From Oscillospiraceae bacterium (GTDB lineage: Bacteria > Bacillota > Clostridia > Oscillospirales > Oscillospiraceae), in the NCBI GenBank assembly GCA_020025675.1, contig JAHHRS010000007.1, positions 1 through 55,173 on the forward strand: a stretch of DNA of 55,173 nucleotides, given 5' to 3'. Position 1 is the first letter of the stretch. Each line of letters starts with the position of its first letter. Below, in pieces: positions 52,038 to 55,173 of the stretch. A program made the translations under genes and the position numbers. The notes under the pieces are model-generated. The model was given only the letters and a program-made list of their open reading frames with translations, ran no database searches and had not been told where the DNA came from.

Positions 52038-52619
52038 ATGAACGAAAAGAAAACTGACGCCCGTGTTCGATACACAAAGATGATGATACGAAACGGCTTT
52101 ACTTCCCTTCTGAAGGAAAAAGCATTGGCAAAAGTAACGGTAACAGATATATGTGCCAAAGCCGGTATAAACAGGGCTACTTTCTACTCTCACTATAAGG
52201 ACCCTACCGACCTAATGGAAAGTCTTGAAAATGAACTTTTGGAAAATATAGTGGATATAATAAACGAATCTCTTGCCTCCGGTGAAGCAGAACTTAGAAA
52301 AATTCTGCCCCATATTCTCTCTTTCATACAGAGTGAGTCTGATATATGCCTGATTTTCACCTCTGATCTTTCAAACAGCGGTTTTGTTATGCGCTGTCTC
52401 AGGCTTATTGAAAGCCGTTTTGTAAGTACCTGGACATCCCGCTGTGACATAAGCGCGGAACTGGCTGATGAGCTGTACCTTTATGGGGCTATGGGAAGTG
52501 TGGGACTTCTGCACAAGTGGTTAAACTCAGGATGTCAGCAAAGTGCCGAATATATGGCAGACCTTATTATAAGACTTTTTAATGAAGGCGCTTCCTCATT
52601 TCACATCCGTCAAACCTGA
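52038..52619 (+). CDS. TetR/AcrR family transcriptional regulator
   Basis: A 193-aa regulator. The N-terminal DNA-binding domain has TKMMIRNGFTSLLKEKALAKVTVTDICAKAGINRATFYSHYKDP-type sequence, the helix-turn-helix core being ICAKAGINRATFYSHY (about residues 38-53). The C-terminal ~130 residues are the helical ligand domain. It is transcribed divergently from the MMPL-YhgE operon (164-bp gap) and is most likely its repressor. The ribosome binding site TTAGGTGA is only moderate. Confidence 0.92.
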   Translation: MNEKKTDARVRYTKMMIRNGFTSLLKEKALAKVTVTDICAKAGINRATFYSHYKDPTDLMESLENELLENIVDIINESLASGEAELRKILPHILSFIQSESDICLIFTSDLSNSGFVMRCLRLIESRFVSTWTSRCDISAELADELYLYGAMGSVGLLHKWLNSGCQQSAEYMADLIIRLFNEGASSFHIRQT

Positions 52620-52671
52620 CTGTTCTTTGGATTTTATTTACGGAAGTTTAAAAAGTATAATTCCCATGGTG

Positions 52672-52700
52672 TTGTATAAGCAAATGGCACATGATATAAT
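52672..52700 (+). promoter_or_regulatory. sigma-A promoter of dxr
   Basis: TTGTAT (52672-52677), a 17-bp spacer and TATAAT (52695-52700). The predicted start near 52707 supports ATG 52746 over the in-frame ATG at 52704. Confidence 0.8.
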
Positions 52701-52745
52701 TCAGTGGACAAATTCCTTTCTAAGATAGAAAAAAGGAGAATAAAT

Positions 52746-53897
52746 ATGGATTATAAAATTTCAGTTATCGGCAGTACCGGCTCAATAGGCCGGCAGACTT
52801 TGGATGTAGCCGAAAATCTTGGAATAAAGGTAGTTTCTCTTTCCGCCAATTCGCAGGTAGAGCTTATCTCACAGCAAGCCAGAAAATTTAAACCTGAATT
52901 TATAGCAATGGGCAGCGAGAAAGCAGCAAAAGAACTTCGTGTTGTCCTTTCCGATATGGATGTTAAAATAGGCTGGGGCGATGAGGCTCTTATCGAGGCC
53001 GCTGCCATGGACAGTGCAGACTGTCTTGTGACAGCAGTATCAGGCTCCGTGGGCTTAAAGCCCACTCTTGCCGCAATAGAGAAGAAAAAGCGCATAGCAT
53101 TTGCAAACAAAGAAACCCTTGTCTGCTCCGGCGAAATAATGATGAAAAAAGTTGCAGAATATGGAGCCCAGCTTCTGCCTGTTGACTCTGAGCATTCTGC
53201 AATATTCCAGTGCCTTGAGGGAAGAGGTAAAGAACAGCTAAATAAAATTCTGCTTACCGGTTCCGGCGGCCCTTTCAGAGGGAAAAAACGCGAGACACTT
53301 GAAAACATTACTCCCGCCGATGCCTTAAAGCATCCCACATGGAGTATGGGTGCAAAAATTTCCATTGACTCTGCAACTATGATGAATAAGGGGCTTGAAT
53401 TTATAGAGGCTATGCACCTTTTCGGCGTAAAGCCGCAGGATATTCAAATAGTTATTCACCCCCAGAGCGTTATTCACTCCATGGTAGAGCTTGTTGACGG
53501 AACTGTTATAGCTCAGCTTGGCTGTCCCGACATGCGTCTCCCGATTCAGTACGCCCTCACCTATCCCCGGCGTGTAGCCAGCCGTTCCCAGCATCTTGAT
53601 TTTGCAGCACTTAAAGACCTGAGTTTTGAAGCCCCTGATTTTGAAAATATGCCCTGCCTGCGCCTTGCTGTTGAATGTGCCAACGCAGGCGGTATAAAAC
53701 CTTGTGTCATGTCTGCGGCAAATGAAGTGGCTGTACACATGTTTCTCCGAGGAGAGCTTGGTTATAATCGCATTTATGACTGTGTGCAGGATGCGGTTGA
53801 CCATTTTGACGGTCCTGCCGATGATATAGACGTAGTTATAGAAGCTGACAGAGAGGCAAGAGCGTTTGTAAAGAAGAATTACGGCACTGCTGTTTAA
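52746..53897 (+). CDS. dxr: 1-deoxy-D-xylulose-5-phosphate reductoisomerase
   Basis: A 383-aa NADPH-dependent enzyme making 2-C-methyl-D-erythritol 4-phosphate, the first committed MEP step. The Rossmann motif SVIGSTGSIGRQTLDV opens the protein; AFANKETLVCSGE, LPVDSEHSAIFQCLEG (metal-binding Asp/Glu) and the SIDSATMMNKGLEFIEA helix (core) follow. The ATG at 52746 has AAAGGAG 7 nt upstream; a frame-extending ATG at 52704 precedes the expected transcription start. It sits alone, although in most Firmicutes it lies between cdsA and rseP. Confidence 0.96.
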   Translation: MDYKISVIGSTGSIGRQTLDVAENLGIKVVSLSANSQVELISQQARKFKPEFIAMGSEKAAKELRVVLSDMDVKIGWGDEALIEAAAMDSADCLVTAVSGSVGLKPTLAAIEKKKRIAFANKETLVCSGEIMMKKVAEYGAQLLPVDSEHSAIFQCLEGRGKEQLNKILLTGSGGPFRGKKRETLENITPADALKHPTWSMGAKISIDSATMMNKGLEFIEAMHLFGVKPQDIQIVIHPQSVIHSMVELVDGTVIAQLGCPDMRLPIQYALTYPRRVASRSQHLDFAALKDLSFEAPDFENMPCLRLAVECANAGGIKPCVMSAANEVAVHMFLRGELGYNRIYDCVQDAVDHFDGPADDIDVVIEADREARAFVKKNYGTAV

Positions 53898-53987
53898 TTT
53901 ACCTTCTGTATATACAACACCTATTGCTTCACAAAATGCGGATGTTGATAACTTTTGCCTAAAGTTAGTAAGCTATTAAATAAAACA

Positions 53988-54026
53988 AAAGCCAACGGCT
54001 CAATTTTATGAGTCGTTGGCCTTTTT
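53988..54026. terminator. bidirectional intrinsic terminator
   Basis: A 12-bp stem with one mismatch (GCCAACGGCTCA against TGAGTCGTTGGC), A-rich on one side and followed by TTTTTT on the other, between convergent dxr and the YitT gene. Confidence 0.9.
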
Positions 54027-54050
54027 TCAACATTTTTGCTGAAAAACATA

Positions 54051-54932
54051 TTAAATAAGCTTTTTAAGATAATTCCCGTAAACATTTACGGAGCCGCTTT
54101 CCACAACGAAAGCGTTAGGATCGTATTCTTTTACAATCGTGCGTAAATATTGAATTTCATATTTTGAAAGAACAACATACAAAATACGGCTTTCACCGTT
54201 AGTATAGGCACCCTTGCTGTTAATGATGGTTACACCCCTGCCCATTTCTTCCATAATAGCCTTACCGATCTGATCACCCGGCAGGCGTGTTATTATCTTT
54301 ACTTCCTCATTAATATTTTGGGTATAGACTTTATCCATAAATATAGAGAAGAAAACGGAGAAAATAACCGAATAAATAAGAACTCCAATGTCGAAAAAGA
54401 AAATGCAGCCCAGATAAAGAACCATATTAACCATAAGGTTAAATCCGCCTATACTCTTTCCCTTGTTGCCCCTAATTAAAATAAGACCTATAACGTCAGC
54501 TCCGCCCCCTGAGGCACCCATGCGAAGGTAGAAGCCTGCACCGGCACCTGAAAGGATACCGCCTATAAGGCACGAAGCAAGCCTGTCATCAGGAAGCAGT
54601 GCCTTAGTAGGGATAAGAGCCAGCGCAGGAGTCATAACCGTCAGGCACAAAATAGTTCTAAGCAGATAGCCATGACTGATTTTAAACCATGCAAATATTA
54701 AAATCGGAACATTGATGCAATAATATATAATAGAGGCTATATCAAAGGTAGGATTAATATCAAAAAAATCTACAATCAAGGTTCTTAAAACTTGACAATA
54801 ACCCATAAATCCACCGCAGTAAATATTATGAGGAACAAGAAATGCATTTATGCCAAAGCAGTATAACAGCGTTGAAAAAATAATACCAATGCACTTTTTT
54901 GTCTCATTAACCACCAAAGAGCTTTTTTTCAT
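54051..54932 (-). CDS. YitT family membrane protein
   Basis: A 293-aa protein of standard YitT size. Five to six membrane helices cover about residues 12-210 (FSTLLYCFGINAFLVPHNIYCGG at the start; ASGGGADVIGLILI in the middle). A soluble DUF2179 domain fills the C-terminus (VKIITRLPGDQIGKAIMEEMGRGVT, core; RTIVKEYDPNAFVV). The family has no established transport substrate. A perfect TTGACA promoter lies 35 bp upstream. A moderate GGTGGGAT element precedes the ATG. Confidence 0.94.
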   Translation of the reverse strand: MKKSSLVVNETKKCIGIIFSTLLYCFGINAFLVPHNIYCGGFMGYCQVLRTLIVDFFDINPTFDIASIIYYCINVPILIFAWFKISHGYLLRTILCLTVMTPALALIPTKALLPDDRLASCLIGGILSGAGAGFYLRMGASGGGADVIGLILIRGNKGKSIGGFNLMVNMVLYLGCIFFFDIGVLIYSVIFSVFFSIFMDKVYTQNINEEVKIITRLPGDQIGKAIMEEMGRGVTIINSKGAYTNGESRILYVVLSKYEIQYLRTIVKEYDPNAFVVESGSVNVYGNYLKKLI

Positions 54933-54966
54933 TATCCCACCCGACCTTTAAAAGAATAATAAAATT

Positions 54967-54995
54967 ATGATATACTTTAAATTAAAAAATGTCAA
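54967..54995 (-). promoter_or_regulatory. sigma-A promoter of the YitT gene
   Basis: TTGACA (54995-54990), a 17-bp spacer and TATCAT (54972-54967). Upstream to the window end (54996-55173) the sequence is about 75% A/T and I see no gene or structured element in it. Confidence 0.75.
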
Positions 54996-55173
54996 TAATA
55001 GTACACGGGAATGCAGTTATCAAAAAATACATACAGTAAAAAGATAATTTAATTTAGTTAAGGAAAAAGAACATAAAAAGCAAGAAAAAATATATATCAT
55101 TGCAAATTAAAAGCAAAATACTTAGTTAAATTTATATAACAAGCAAAATACCCGCCAAATCCAATTAAAGCAA

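Noticed and set aside
1..55173. CRISPR arrays, insertion sequences, prophage or integrative-element boundaries, tRNA/rRNA genes
   Set aside because: Looked for on both strands; no regularly spaced repeats, transposase or integrase frames, or tRNA/rRNA signatures were found by reading.

Overview
The window looks like a chromosomal stretch from a spore-forming Clostridia bacterium (Firmicutes), probably a gut Oscillospiraceae/Ruminococcaceae-type lineage. The evidence is a spoIIGA-sigE pair, a gram-positive PolC, an infC-rpmI-rplT operon with an L20-type attenuated leader, an ECF transporter core, TTGACA/TATAAT promoters with strong Shine-Dalgarno sites, and an operon for host-glycan disaccharides (lacto-N-biose/galacto-N-biose). 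I see no rRNA, tRNA, insertion sequence, prophage or CRISPR. Most genes are housekeeping, and nearly every convergent gene pair is separated by a clear intrinsic terminator.

Layout. 1-2.5 kb: 5' end of a split transketolase (cut by the window edge), a candidate structured ncRNA with paired ends, and an ACT/UPF0210 gene pair. 2.6-6.7 kb: a DUF3810 membrane protein, rplT-rpmI-infC (infC apparently starting at AUC), deoC, and a tandem OB-fold SSB-like protein. 6.7-15.4 kb: a membrane-anchored protein of unknown function, then a six-gene minus-strand operon (binding lipoprotein, two permeases, DUF6903-like micro-membrane protein, GH112 phosphorylase, NahK-like kinase) facing a divergent AraC regulator. 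15.5-24.5 kb: DUF523, rhomboid, macro domain and ClpE-like genes, cvpA, truA, ecfT-ecfA2-ecfA1 and an rRNA-methyltransferase-like gene.

24.5-34.2 kb: an orphan amino-acid-type binding lipoprotein, a membrane-anchored beta-lactamase-fold protein, M18 and M3 peptidases fired from divergent promoters that share one -35 box, a protein joining a degenerate kinase lobe to an extracellular C-type lectin domain, a beta-CASP metallo-hydrolase and a TIGR01212 radical SAM protein. 34.2-43.1 kb: one long operon, pyrH-frr-uppS-alkD-like-rseP-ispG-polC. 43.2-46.4 kb: spoIIGA-sigE, whose promoter has the unusual 21-bp spacing expected of a Spo0A-activated gene, then sdaAB-sdaAA. 46.5-55 kb: a MATE exporter, a YhgE-like secreted protein with an MMPL transporter under a divergent TetR regulator, dxr (away from its usual place beside rseP), and a YitT-family protein.

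How parts work together. The glycan operon would import a beta-1,3-galactosyl-HexNAc disaccharide, split it with phosphate and phosphorylate the released HexNAc. dxr, ispG and uppS are steps from the MEP pathway to undecaprenyl diphosphate. SpoIIGA processes pro-SigE. The least ordinary items are the pseudokinase-lectin protein, the 6S-like ncRNA candidate, the Spo0A-type divergent switch between the pyrH and spoIIGA promoters, and the face-to-face promoters sharing a palindromic -35 box.
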